Below, piece after piece: positions 52,794-60,643 of a stretch of 64,000 nucleotides of DNA. Position 1 is the stretch's first letter. Each line of letters starts with the position of its first letter. The position numbers were made by a program, and so were the translations under genes. The stretch lies in the NCBI RefSeq assembly GCF_014645735.1, contig NZ_BMMH01000020.1:1-64000 (forward strand). The letters are read 5' to 3'. The DNA is from Nocardia jinanensis. GTDB taxonomy: Bacteria > Actinomycetota > Actinomycetes > Mycobacteriales > Mycobacteriaceae. Under the pieces are notes generated by a model that was not told the DNA's origin, did not search any database, and saw only the letters and a list, made by a program, of their open reading frames with translations.

Positions 52794-53600
52794 TCAGTGG
52801 CTCGGCCGGGAGGCTACCGCGTCCGGATCCGGGGTGGCCCGGGTAGCCGGGAAGCGTTCCAGATGCAGTGTGCAACCGGGATTCACCCGCGGCAGGGCGC
52901 GCGCGGCGGCTTGCTGCATCAGAGAGGGACCGCAGACGTACACGGCCGCACCCGGGTTCGCGCGAGCGAGGATCTCCTCCATATTCGGAGTTCCGAACTC
53001 GTCGTCCGGCCGGACGACCGCGTCGGGGACCCGGTCCAGGAAGGGCATCGCATCCCGGCTGCGCCCGGTATAGACGAGGGTGCCGCGCCGCCCGGCGGCC
53101 TGCGCCATGGGCAGGATCGGGGTGATACCCATACCGCCCGCGACGAAGAGGTATTCGGGCGCGTCGATGAAGGGGAAGGTGTGCCGAGGTCCGTGGGCCC
53201 GGAGTGTGTCACCGCTGCGCAGGCTTTCGTGGATTTCGATCGAGCCACCCTTGCCGTGCGGCATGAGCCGGACGGCGATCCGGTAGGCGGAGCGGTCTCG
53301 GGGATCTCCGCACAGCGAGTACTGACGCCGGCGACCCGACGGCAACGAGAGTTCCAGGTGAGCGCCCGGTAACCAGGCCGGAAGTGGATCGCCGTCGGGA
53401 TCCACCAGGATTACGGTCACCACATCGACAGCTTTGCGCCGGATCGCGGCGACTACGAGTCTGCGATTGAATCCACTGTGCCAGAGCACCTTCGAGTGCG
53501 GCAGTAGCGAAGCCGGCCGGTGGGCGACGAATATCGAACGGCAGACGTCCACGGCCGTGCCGATCATCTGGAGACCGCGCGCCGGTACCTGGGTGCCCAT
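52794..53600 (-). CDS. PDR/VanB-like flavin reductase lacking the ferredoxin domain
   Basis: Reductase of 268 residues. The FMN-binding RRQYSLCGDP and the NAD-binding GGMGITPILPM and YVCGPSLMQQ motifs place it with phthalate-dioxygenase-type reductases. These normally end in a [2Fe-2S] plant-type ferredoxin domain of about 80 residues with a C-x4-C-x2-C motif. Here the protein stops after HLERFPATRATP and no such cysteines are seen. It may therefore need a separate ferredoxin or pass electrons otherwise. Divergent from the TetR gene with a palindromic operator between them, so it is probably repressed by it. Confidence 0.82.
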   Translation of the reverse strand: MGTQVPARGLQMIGTAVDVCRSIFVAHRPASLLPHSKVLWHSGFNRRLVVAAIRRKAVDVVTVILVDPDGDPLPAWLPGAHLELSLPSGRRRQYSLCGDPRDRSAYRIAVRLMPHGKGGSIEIHESLRSGDTLRAHGPRHTFPFIDAPEYLFVAGGMGITPILPMAQAAGRRGTLVYTGRSRDAMPFLDRVPDAVVRPDDEFGTPNMEEILARANPGAAVYVCGPSLMQQAAARALPRVNPGCTLHLERFPATRATPDPDAVASRPSH

Positions 53601-53690
53601 CAGTTGTCTCCCGATAGTCGAGACATGCGACGCACCAGATGGAAACAAGCGGCTGCTTGGCTGGTCTGCACCATTCGGCGAATGTACATC

Positions 53691-53723
53691 GCAACATAAT
53701 TAATAGCAATGTTGCAATATTGC
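53691..53723. promoter_or_regulatory. Palindromic operator between the reductase and TetR genes
   Basis: Two overlapping palindromes GCAATGTTGC (53706-53715) and GCAATATTGC (53714-53723), plus a wider GCAACAT/ATGTTGC repeat (53691-53715), in a strikingly AT-rich patch. Fits a TetR operator controlling both divergent genes. Confidence 0.6.
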
Positions 53724-53774
53724 GAGTGCCCGATAGGTGTTTGCAATCACGCCGTACTTGCTAGCGTTAGCTGC

Positions 53775-54386
53775 ATGTCCGCCGCGTACACATCGTCACC
53801 CGGGCTGCAGGACGGTATCGAGGCTCGCATTCTGGACGCGGCGTTGATCAGATTCAGCGAGTTCGGCGTGAAGAAGACGACCATCGAAGACATCGCCCGG
53901 CAGGCCGGCGTCGACCGCGTCACCATATATCGCCGCGTCGGCTCCCGCGACGATGTGGTGCAGGCGGTCGTGAGCCGGGAGGTAGCCGCGGTCCTCACGG
54001 AGGTCGACGCCATCTCCACCCGGCACGAGACTCTGGCGGATCTGGTCGCCGATATTTTTGTGACAGTCATCACACGGTGGCGGGAACATGTCCTGGTCAA
54101 GCGCATGCTCACCGTCGAACCGGAACGAATCCTGGAGAAGTTGACGGTAGAGGGCGGCCCGGTCTTCGCCATGTCGGTGGCGGCCGCCCACACCGCCCTG
54201 TGCCGCGCCGCGGATTCCGGCCTGTTCATCGAACCCGCCGACCTGCTGACCCGCGCGGAAGTGGTGTGCCGCCTGGTGCATTCGTTCATCCTCTGCCCTT
54301 CCGGCCTGGTGCCCTTGGAATCCGACGAGCAGCTGGCCGAATTCGCTCGCGCCTACGTGGTTCCCATCGTCACCGCCGAGACCTGA
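53775..54386 (+). CDS. TetR-family regulator
   Basis: Repressor of 203 residues. The N-terminal helix-turn-helix is RILDAALIRFSEFGVKKTTI-EDIARQAGVDRVTIYRRVGSRDDV. The rest is a ligand-binding domain of unknown specificity. ATG 53775 is used. It faces the reductase gene across the palindromic operator and is the likely regulator of both. Confidence 0.9.
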   Translation: MSAAYTSSPGLQDGIEARILDAALIRFSEFGVKKTTIEDIARQAGVDRVTIYRRVGSRDDVVQAVVSREVAAVLTEVDAISTRHETLADLVADIFVTVITRWREHVLVKRMLTVEPERILEKLTVEGGPVFAMSVAAAHTALCRAADSGLFIEPADLLTRAEVVCRLVHSFILCPSGLVPLESDEQLAEFARAYVVPIVTAET

Positions 54387-54459
54387 AGGCATCCCGCCTG
54401 CGGGACACTCCGCCGAATGAGGTCGGGTTCTGACCTGTGCGGGTGCCAAGCTCGCGGGC

Positions 54460-55011
54460 ATGACGACAACACCGCTGATCGATCCCATCTCGGACCTCGG
54501 CAACGGATACGGAAGCCTCAACGCGTTCGCCGCGGTCAAAGGCCCCGGCGGTGCCCGGGCCTTCATCGAATTCCTCGGCGCGGTATTCGACGGGCGCGAG
54601 ACCCCGGAGGCGCACGCCGTCGATACCGACGGTCTGCTGATCCACGCGGAGGTCCGGATCGGGGATTCGTGCCTGATGATCGTGGATTCGAAACCGGACT
54701 GGGTGTTCACGCCCGCACTGCTGCAGGTCAACGTATCCGATTGCGACGAGATACTGCGGCGGGCCGCCGCCCGGGGATCGCGGGTGATCACCGCGACGAC
54801 ACCGTTCTACGGCGCCTCCTCGCTCGCCCGATTCGTCGATCCGTGGAGCAATGTGTGGTGGCTGTTCGGGCCCGCGATCGAGAACGCGCCGGAACCGGCC
54901 TGGGACCCGGACGAGGCAACCGAGGAGTCCGAGATCCACGCGACGATATGCCGGGCGATGCGCGAACTGTCCGTACCCGCGGATTCGACGGGGGTAGCCC
55001 GCGAGGCGTAG
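54460..55011 (+). CDS. VOC/glyoxalase-fold protein (PhnB-like)
   Basis: Protein of 183 residues with the vicinal-oxygen-chelate fold, of the PhnB-like group. LNAFAAVKGPGGARAFIEFL begins it, then IGDSCLMIVDS and the FVDPWSNVWWLF end. It has no clear metal triad by eye. Activity unknown; members include resistance proteins and isomerases. Confidence 0.75.
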   Translation: MTTTPLIDPISDLGNGYGSLNAFAAVKGPGGARAFIEFLGAVFDGRETPEAHAVDTDGLLIHAEVRIGDSCLMIVDSKPDWVFTPALLQVNVSDCDEILRRAAARGSRVITATTPFYGASSLARFVDPWSNVWWLFGPAIENAPEPAWDPDEATEESEIHATICRAMRELSVPADSTGVAREA

Positions 55012-55128
55012 TGGTCGCGACGCGCGTTGGTTTCCGAGGCCCGGGATCATCCGGCGGTGGCTCTGTCGCGGCATGGCGTGGTGAGCGGAGATCGGCGAAC
55101 AGCGCGCATCGACCTGGAGAATTCAGGT

Positions 55129-55977
55129 ATGACCGCTCTCGTCCTGACGCCCGAACGCCGCACCGAACTGGCCGCCTTGCTCGACGACGAAGCCCGGTTG
55201 CGGACGGAGTATCCGAAGGTCGCCGAGTACCTGTCCACCGCGCCCCTGCTGGACGGCACCGGCGACCCGCACGCCGACGCCGCCTTCGACCTGCGTTTCG
55301 TGCACTTCATGACCGGCGGCGAGGCCAAGTCGGGCAATCCGTACTGGGAGATCGTCGCCCCCGGCACCGGCGCCCTCGGGGACCGGCGGGTCGTCGACGG
55401 CGGCAATGCGAAAGGAAGCGTCAGACTGGGGTTCGCCCAGACCATCCTGCAGGCCGCCTACGCCTACGCGATCCCCTCACCGGAGACACTCGACTGGATC
55501 GCGGCGTTCGGGGCCGGTCATCCGCTGGTCGAGTTGGGCGCCGGTCGTGGTTATTGGGCGCGGATGCTCGCCGATCGCGGTGTCCCGGTGACAGCCTTCG
55601 ACTCCGCGCCCCCGGACATCTCGGCGAACGTATCGTTCCCGGGGAGCGCCGGGAGCCGTGCGGTGTGGTTCCCCGTGGGCGGAGTCGGCGGATTCGAGGC
55701 CGAGCTGAACGAGGCTTCGGTCCTGTTCCTGTGCTGGCCCCCGGGCTGGGGTGATCGTATGGCGTCGACCGCCCTCGAACTGTTCGAGTCCCGAGGTGGC
55801 CGGCGCCTGATCTACGTCGGCGAACCCAAGGGCGGCAGAACCGGTGACGACGCCTTCTTCGATCGCCTGGCGGACGGGTGGTCGCTGGAATCCGTGGACG
55901 CCCGGCACGTCACCTGGTGGAATCTGGGTGATATCGCCCAGGGATGGGTCCGGAACGAGAACCGGTCCTCGACCTGA
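55129..55977 (+). CDS. SAM-dependent methyltransferase-like protein
   Basis: Protein of 282 residues. The middle contains LVELGAGRGYWARMLADRGV, a class I SAM-binding motif I (E/DxGxGxG), then VTAFDSAPPDI (motif post-I acid) and FLCWPPGWGD. The N-terminal 130 residues, with a HFMTGGEAKSGNPYWE segment, are of unknown type. The substrate is unknown; methylation is inferred from the motif. ATG 55129 is chosen, as the upstream frame is not family-like. Confidence 0.7.
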   Translation: MTALVLTPERRTELAALLDDEARLRTEYPKVAEYLSTAPLLDGTGDPHADAAFDLRFVHFMTGGEAKSGNPYWEIVAPGTGALGDRRVVDGGNAKGSVRLGFAQTILQAAYAYAIPSPETLDWIAAFGAGHPLVELGAGRGYWARMLADRGVPVTAFDSAPPDISANVSFPGSAGSRAVWFPVGGVGGFEAELNEASVLFLCWPPGWGDRMASTALELFESRGGRRLIYVGEPKGGRTGDDAFFDRLADGWSLESVDARHVTWWNLGDIAQGWVRNENRSST

Positions 55978-55995
55978 TCCCGGAGGTATCCGGTA

Positions 55996-56024
55996 GAGGG
56001 AGGCGCCCGGCGGGCGCCTCCCTC
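55996..56024. terminator. Perfect 13-bp hairpin
   Basis: GAGGGAGGCGCCC-GGC-GGGCGCCTCCCTC between convergent genes. Confidence 0.85.
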
Positions 56025-56074
56025 GTGATCCGCCTATCCGGAGAGGCGGCGGCTCAGCCGGTCGCCGAGATCTC

Positions 56075-56695
56075 TCACCGCAACGCGACTTCGACCCCGC
56101 CCGAGAACATCGAGTCGTGGAACTCGATGGCCGCGGGCTGCGCGTCGGCGGGGATATCGAACGCGATGACGACCGCCATCTTGTTTCCGGGATTGATATC
56201 CGCCCCCACGATCGCGGAATCGTTGACATTGACCTCTGCCATGGTGTCGTTGGTGAATTCGCGACCCTGGCTGTCGATCAGCGTCTGGTTCGTGCCGAAA
56301 TAGGACTGCGGCCGGTCGCCGGTATTGGTGACCGTCGTATGCACGAGGACGTACTGCCCCTGTGCCTCCTTCTGTAGATACGGGTTGGTGCCCACCGTTT
56401 TCAGGCCGGTCTCGACCTCGGTGACCACGAACTCGAACTTGCCGTCCCGGACCGCGGACCCCGCGGGGGCGGTCTCGGAGTCGGCCGCCGCCCCGGCCGC
56501 CGCCTCGATGGGACCGGCCGAACTACTGGTCGTATCGGAGTCGCTGCCGGAATTGCCGACGATGGCAACGCAGCCACCGAATCCGCACAGTGCGACGATG
56601 CCCACCGGAATGAGCCACGGCCACTTGGCTTTCTTGCGCGGCTGCTGAGGCGGGACGCCGTAGGGCTGATGTGGTGGGTAGGGCTGATGGGTCAA
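56075..56695 (-). CDS. DUF4352 membrane-anchored protein
   Basis: Protein of 206 residues. A short Pro/Gln-rich cytoplasmic tail, a membrane helix (WLIPVGIVALCGFGGCVAIV), a Ser/Ala linker and a C-terminal beta-sandwich DUF4352 domain (GKFEFVVTEVETGLKTVG, GQYVLVHTTVTNTGDRPQ, the DSQGREF turn). Probably extracytoplasmic, binding unknown ligand. The TTG start overlaps the upstream gene stop (TTGA) and AAGGGG precedes it. Confidence 0.8.
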   Translation of the reverse strand: MTHQPYPPHQPYGVPPQQPRKKAKWPWLIPVGIVALCGFGGCVAIVGNSGSDSDTTSSSAGPIEAAAGAAADSETAPAGSAVRDGKFEFVVTEVETGLKTVGTNPYLQKEAQGQYVLVHTTVTNTGDRPQSYFGTNQTLIDSQGREFTNDTMAEVNVNDSAIVGADINPGNKMAVVIAFDIPADAQPAAIEFHDSMFSGGVEVALR

Positions 56696-57225
56696 GGTTT
56701 CCCCTTGTTCAGGTTGGTCGGAGTGCGCAGTCTGCGACCCGGTCCCTGTCCATACAGCAGGATGTGTGATGTGTTACATAGTTGTCCTGGGTAACTATTA
56801 CTAGATGGCAGCTCGGGTGCGGGGGGCTTATCGTCGTGAGGACCGAAGACCGTGGACGAAGCCGGATCGGTTGAGAATCGAAGGCTGCCAGGCGGAGCAT
56901 CGCTGACGGCGTCTCCAGGATCGAACAGTTCACGCTCCACCACGCCGGCCGTCGTCACCAGGTCCGCGAGTGTGGTCACCAGGATCCAGGAGCGATTCCG
57001 CCGCACCTCGTCTTCCGTGAGGTGGGGAACCGCAACTACTTCGGCATCGGATTCCAGCAGATGATGAACGGCGATCAGCGCCGCGAGTACGGGCGCTGTG
57101 TCGGTGACGACTGTGTACACGATATCGAGGTGATGGGCCTGGACGAGGCGCTCGATATCCTCTTTGTCGCAATCGGTTCGGTGTAGGACCAGCGCCCGTC
57201 TGTTCGTGGACGCCGTCCCGCTCAC
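56692..57225 (-). CDS. Hypothetical protein with odd C-terminal tail
   Basis: Protein of 177 residues, family not recognised. The first about 110 residues (NRRALVLHRTDCDKEDIERL, VPHLTEDEVRRNRSWILVTT) look like a compact alpha/beta fold and resemble a recombinase- or response-regulator-like Rossmann start; that is only an impression. The last about 50 residues, from PSSNSYPG on, use AT-rich codons and read like translated intergenic DNA. GTG 57225 overlaps the previous stop and the stop overlaps the next start, so three genes are coupled. Confidence 0.65.
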   Translation of the reverse strand: MSGTASTNRRALVLHRTDCDKEDIERLVQAHHLDIVYTVVTDTAPVLAALIAVHHLLESDAEVVAVPHLTEDEVRRNRSWILVTTLADLVTTAGVVERELFDPGDAVSDAPPGSLRFSTDPASSTVFGPHDDKPPAPELPSSNSYPGQLCNTSHILLYGQGPGRRLRTPTNLNKGKP

Positions 57226-57506
57226 GGCCGTGCCTGTGCCGCGTATTCGGCCGCCGCGTCGAAGCGAGGGCAATGGTGCGCGGCGTGGGTCGCCATTATC
57301 TGGTGCGCATGCGCGTAGCCGCGTATCGGCGCTTGCGACCGGCAATGCGTGGCGTGATGGTCGAGAGTTCGCAGACCATCGGCGATCTGCCGCAGGATCC
57401 GCGGGTCGTCGGTGACCCAGGTCTTCCCTGCTTGCAGCAGTTTCAACGTCGCGGCCATTGCTCGGTTGTTCGGTGCTCGGCCGGGCAGGGCTGGAATCTC
57501 TGTCAT
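57222..57506 (-). CDS. Hypothetical protein, His-rich C-terminus
   Basis: Protein of 94 residues, family not recognised. A basic N-terminal half (LKLLQAGKTWVTDDPRILRQ) is followed by a His-rich run (HHATHCRSQAPI, HAHQIMATHAAHHC). The ATG at 57506 is the likely start because the frame upstream is not coding. First gene of the overlapping trio 57506-56075. Confidence 0.65.
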   Translation of the reverse strand: MTEIPALPGRAPNNRAMAATLKLLQAGKTWVTDDPRILRQIADGLRTLDHHATHCRSQAPIRGYAHAHQIMATHAAHHCPRFDAAAEYAAQARP

Positions 57507-57644
57507 CGAAGACCTCGAGATGTGTTGTGAGAAACGTCTGGTGGTCTCGCTTGAGACGTTCGTACGGGGAAGTAAGGGATCTTCGAGTCGCGCCCGGCCC
57601 CGCGACCGGAGGTCGCGGAACTCGGTGGACTTAGGCTTGTACCC

Positions 57645-58457
57645 GTGGTGGAGGCGGAGTTCTGGCGCGACGCTGCGCTGCCTTTTCTCGAGAGCAGGCG
57701 GGCCTGCCGCACGATCTCCTGCTACAAACCGCACTCCCACGATTCGATGTCCATCGGCGTGGTCGACGAAGGGCGCAGTGTGTTCACCGGCGCACCCGGC
57801 GGTCCCCTGCAGCTGACGGCGAGGAGCGTTGTGGTGATCCCCGCCCACCGAGTCCACGCCTGCAACCCCGTCGAAGGCCGGTGGAGCTACCAGATGCTCC
57901 ACGTGGACGAGACCTGGCTCGCCGAATCCATACCCGAACTCGATATGGGGGCCGATCGGAGCCCGCGGCCGGTGCGCATCGTCCCCGAGCCCGGCGGATA
58001 CGCTGCGTTCTGCCGCCTCAACGAGGTGCTGTTCTCCGGCGCCGACCCGCGCGAGAAGGAAGAACTGCTCGTCACCGTCCTCGACGAGATCCTGACCGCA
58101 CCCGCTGATATCGTCGCCGGCGCCAGGGCTCGTGCGTCCGACGTGGCCGTCGTCGCCCCGATTCTCGAGTACCTCCGCACCTCGAATATGCAGGTCGCCC
58201 TCGGCGACCTGGTCGTGGACACGGGCCTGAGCCGGTTCCAGCTGGTTCGGCGGTTCCGCGCCGTCACCGGGCTGCCTCCCCTCGCCTGGCAGATCAACGA
58301 ACGCATCATCAGAGCGCGCTCCCGGCTCCGCGAGGGCTGCGGCCCGGCCGAGGTCGCCGGCGACCTCGGCTTCGCCGACCAGAGCCACTTTCACCGGACC
58401 TTCAAACTCCGCACCGGGGTCACGCCCGGCGAGTACCGGGCCGGCGCCACCCACTGA
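57645..58457 (+). CDS. AraC-family regulator
   Basis: Regulator of 270 residues. An N-terminal cupin-type sensor (KPHSHDSMSIGVVDEG) and a C-terminal pair of helix-turn-helices (DTGLSRFQLVRRFRAVTGLP and the GFADQSHFHRTFKLRTGVTP motif). It lies directly upstream of the LysE exporter, 96 bases apart, as in many amino-acid-export pairs, so it may control that gene. Its ligand is unknown. Confidence 0.9.
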   Translation: MVEAEFWRDAALPFLESRRACRTISCYKPHSHDSMSIGVVDEGRSVFTGAPGGPLQLTARSVVVIPAHRVHACNPVEGRWSYQMLHVDETWLAESIPELDMGADRSPRPVRIVPEPGGYAAFCRLNEVLFSGADPREKEELLVTVLDEILTAPADIVAGARARASDVAVVAPILEYLRTSNMQVALGDLVVDTGLSRFQLVRRFRAVTGLPPLAWQINERIIRARSRLREGCGPAEVAGDLGFADQSHFHRTFKLRTGVTPGEYRAGATH

Positions 58458-58553
58458 AACGGGCGCACCGGTCCCGCAATTTCGTTCAAGACACCGCTGC
58501 GGCGACTCCGGCACAGTGGCTCGGTCCCGTACGCGTCCGAGCACAGAGGAAGA

Positions 58554-59180
58554 ATGAACCAATTCGCTGCCGTGGCCGGTGCCCACTTCCTTGCCCTGTT
58601 GTCCCCGGGCCCCGATTTCTTCCTCATCGCGCATACTTCGATGACCGATGGATGGCGTCGCGCGATCGCCGCGTGCGCGGGTATCGCGGCCGCGAACGCC
58701 GTCTTCATCGCGACGGCGTTCGCGGGCCTGTCGATACTGCGGCCGGGCGGTATCGCGTTCACCTCGGTCCAGATCGCGGGCGCCGCCTTCCTCCTGTACC
58801 TCGGAGTGGGCCTGCTGCGCTCGGCCGGTGCCGCCTCGATCGAGGCGGCACCGGCCGGCGGCACCGCGCGCACCGCCGGAAGCCGGTGGAAACTTGCCGC
58901 GATGGGGTTCGCCTCGGCCGCCCTCAACCCCAAGAACGCACTCTTCTACGCGGGCCTCGCCGCCGTTCTCACGGTCGGCGCGAGCACGGGACACCTTGTC
59001 GCATACGGCATGTGGATGTTCAATGTCGTACTCGGCTGGGATGTGCTCGTCTCTGTCCTCATCGGCAACCGCGTCGTCCTGACCAGATTCGCTCGCGCGC
59101 TCCCGATGCTCGAACGCGCATCCGGCGTAGCGCTGATCGGGCTGGGGCTCGGCATCCTCCTGACAGCGGCGTTCCACTGA
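58554..59180 (+). CDS. LysE-family amino-acid exporter
   Basis: Membrane exporter of 208 residues with about six helices. The LysE/RhtB hallmark SPGPDFFLIA is near the N-terminus and LGVGLLRSAG follows the loop. It exports amino acids or related small molecules; substrate not predictable. Confidence 0.88.
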   Translation: MNQFAAVAGAHFLALLSPGPDFFLIAHTSMTDGWRRAIAACAGIAAANAVFIATAFAGLSILRPGGIAFTSVQIAGAAFLLYLGVGLLRSAGAASIEAAPAGGTARTAGSRWKLAAMGFASAALNPKNALFYAGLAAVLTVGASTGHLVAYGMWMFNVVLGWDVLVSVLIGNRVVLTRFARALPMLERASGVALIGLGLGILLTAAFH

Positions 59181-59517
59181 GAATCGTCTCCGTGGCGGTC
59201 CCGCGGTCGTAACTCTGGTGTCGATCTGCTGGTGGATCCGCCGGCGATGACGGGGGTACGGCGTTGGACCGTGGCAGGGTCACCGGGAACACTGTGGATC
59301 GGCGGGAGGAGCGCAAAGGGGGCTCGCGCCGGATCCACCGTCGTTCTCGCGAAGGCGGCGGTGGATGCGCTCACCGGATTGTTCGGCAATTCCGCCGGTC
59401 CGGATGGTCCGGAAAGTAACGCCTCGTTTGTATGGTGAAAGTATCGAGATCCGGTGCATGCACTCGAAACGACGATCGGCCCCCGATCCGCTTTCGCAGG
59501 TGGGGGGCCGATCTTTG
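59181..59517. other. Intergenic region before the tRNA cluster
   Basis: No convincing gene in 337 bases; a 68-codon frame at 59232 has no recognisable features. The right end holds the tRNA-Arg terminator. Confidence 0.6.
59474..59513 (-). terminator. Hairpin downstream of tRNA-Arg
   Basis: GATCGGCCCCC (59474-59484) pairs with GGGGGCCGATC (59503-59513), five bases past the tRNA 3' end on the minus strand. Confidence 0.7.
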
Positions 59518-59590
59518 TGCGCCCGAAGGGATTCGAACCCCTAACCTTCTGATCCGTAGTCAGATGCTCTATCCGTTGAGCTACGGGCGC
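59518..59590 (-). tRNA. tRNA-Arg (ACG)
   Basis: Acceptor GCGCCCG/CGGGCGC, D-arm AGCTCAACGGATAGAGC, anticodon loop CTACGGA giving ACG, T-arm GGTTCGAATCC. CCA is not encoded. A34 is the TadA substrate, which is encoded at 51918. Confidence 0.96.
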
Positions 59591-59626
59591 ATGCACTTAT
59601 TCAGTTGTCACCCGGTTTCCCGAGTG

Positions 59627-59716
59627 TGGCGGAGGCGAGAGGATTTGAACCTCCGGTCCCCGTGAAGGGACAACTCATTAGCAGTGAGTCCCATTCGGCC
59701 GCTCTGGCACGCCTCC
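59627..59716 (-). tRNA. tRNA-Ser (GCT)
   Basis: Acceptor GGAGGCG/CGCCTCC, anticodon loop CTGCTAA giving GCT (AGC/AGU codons), long variable arm, T-arm GGTTCAAATCC, CCA encoded. Confidence 0.96.
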
Positions 59717-59808
59717 TGGAGCCTTCTCTTCGAGGGCACCGGTCCTTTCGAACCACCGAGCAGAAAGGCTACCTGAGCTTGTAGGAAAACTGCAAAACCG
59801 CTGGATGA

Positions 59809-60549
59809 TCAGCGTAGGTGGCTGTCGAACCAGTCGAAAATGCGGGTTCGGGAGTCCACCAGTTCGTCGGTGTCGTCTTCGTCACCCGCCCGGGTGTCGG
59901 CGCGGTGCAGCAGGCCGGGGTAGGTGACCACGAGGCTGGCTACAGCGGCTCGGGCGGTGGCATCGCGGAGCGAGTCGACGTCTTCGGCGGAGGTGTTGGG
60001 TTCGGCACCGAACAAGCCCAGCCAGGGGGCCTGGAGGCGGGGGGCGACGGCCACCAGTGCTTCGGCCTGGTCGGTGACGGGGGCGGTGATGCCGGGGGCG
60101 CCGACGCTCACCGCGGCACCGACCGGGCGGTTGGTGGCCACCAGGAAGGTGGCGGTGCCGGCCGTGTCGAAACCGAGTACGCCGATGCAGTCCGGGAAGA
60201 CGCCGCGGTGGGTGAGCCAGTCGAAGCAGGCGTCGAAATCCTCGAAGAGTTCGTCGCCGTACACCCCGGCCGGCGACGCGGTTGCCCGATGGAAGAGGTT
60301 CGGTGCGACGACCAGCCAGCCCTCACCCGCGAGGGCGCGCATGAATTCCAGCAACGATCCGGTGAACTCCCGGGCCTCGTGCAAAAGCACGATACCGCCG
60401 CGGGCGAAACCGTCCGGTTCGATGACTGTGATGGGCACATGTTCGTCGGCTTTCGGGCTGGTGGCAGCCCCTGTCGGCTCCTGGTCGTGTCCGTTCGCTC
60501 CCGGTTCGGCGCGCCGCAGCAGCGCGATATCGTCATAAGTGCCCGACAT
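59809..60549 (-). CDS. Dienelactone hydrolase-like protein with altered nucleophile
   Basis: Alpha/beta-hydrolase of the DLH family, 246 residues: VLLHEARE-type oxyanion stretch, GVLGFDTAGTATFLVA elbow, GLFGAEPN, and YPGLLHRADT with the His. In DLH the elbow is G-x-C-x-G with Cys as nucleophile. Here Asp128 (in GFDTAG) takes that place and the Asp position is shifted too, so it may be inactive or use another chemistry. An acidic N-terminal tail is present. Confidence 0.82.
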   Translation of the reverse strand: MSGTYDDIALLRRAEPGANGHDQEPTGAATSPKADEHVPITVIEPDGFARGGIVLLHEAREFTGSLLEFMRALAGEGWLVVAPNLFHRATASPAGVYGDELFEDFDACFDWLTHRGVFPDCIGVLGFDTAGTATFLVATNRPVGAAVSVGAPGITAPVTDQAEALVAVAPRLQAPWLGLFGAEPNTSAEDVDSLRDATARAAVASLVVTYPGLLHRADTRAGDEDDTDELVDSRTRIFDWFDSHLR

Positions 60550-60643
60550 GTTCCCAGCGTAGGGCGATATCCGGGGGTCGGGGAGAATTAGCAGTTGAGC
60601 AGCCCGAACGTGGCTCGATCGAGACCGGAACTAAGCTCGTTAC

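Noticed and set aside
52794..53600. Cytochrome P450 reductase or globin fusion
   Set aside because: No heme or globin segment is visible; only flavin and NAD motifs are seen.
57222..59177. 651-codon minus-strand frame
   Set aside because: It is antisense to the AraC and LysE genes; only its last 94 codons from ATG 57506 look like a real gene.
59232..59438. Short plus-strand frame before the tRNAs
   Set aside because: 68 codons, no binding site, no recognisable sequence; treated as non-coding.
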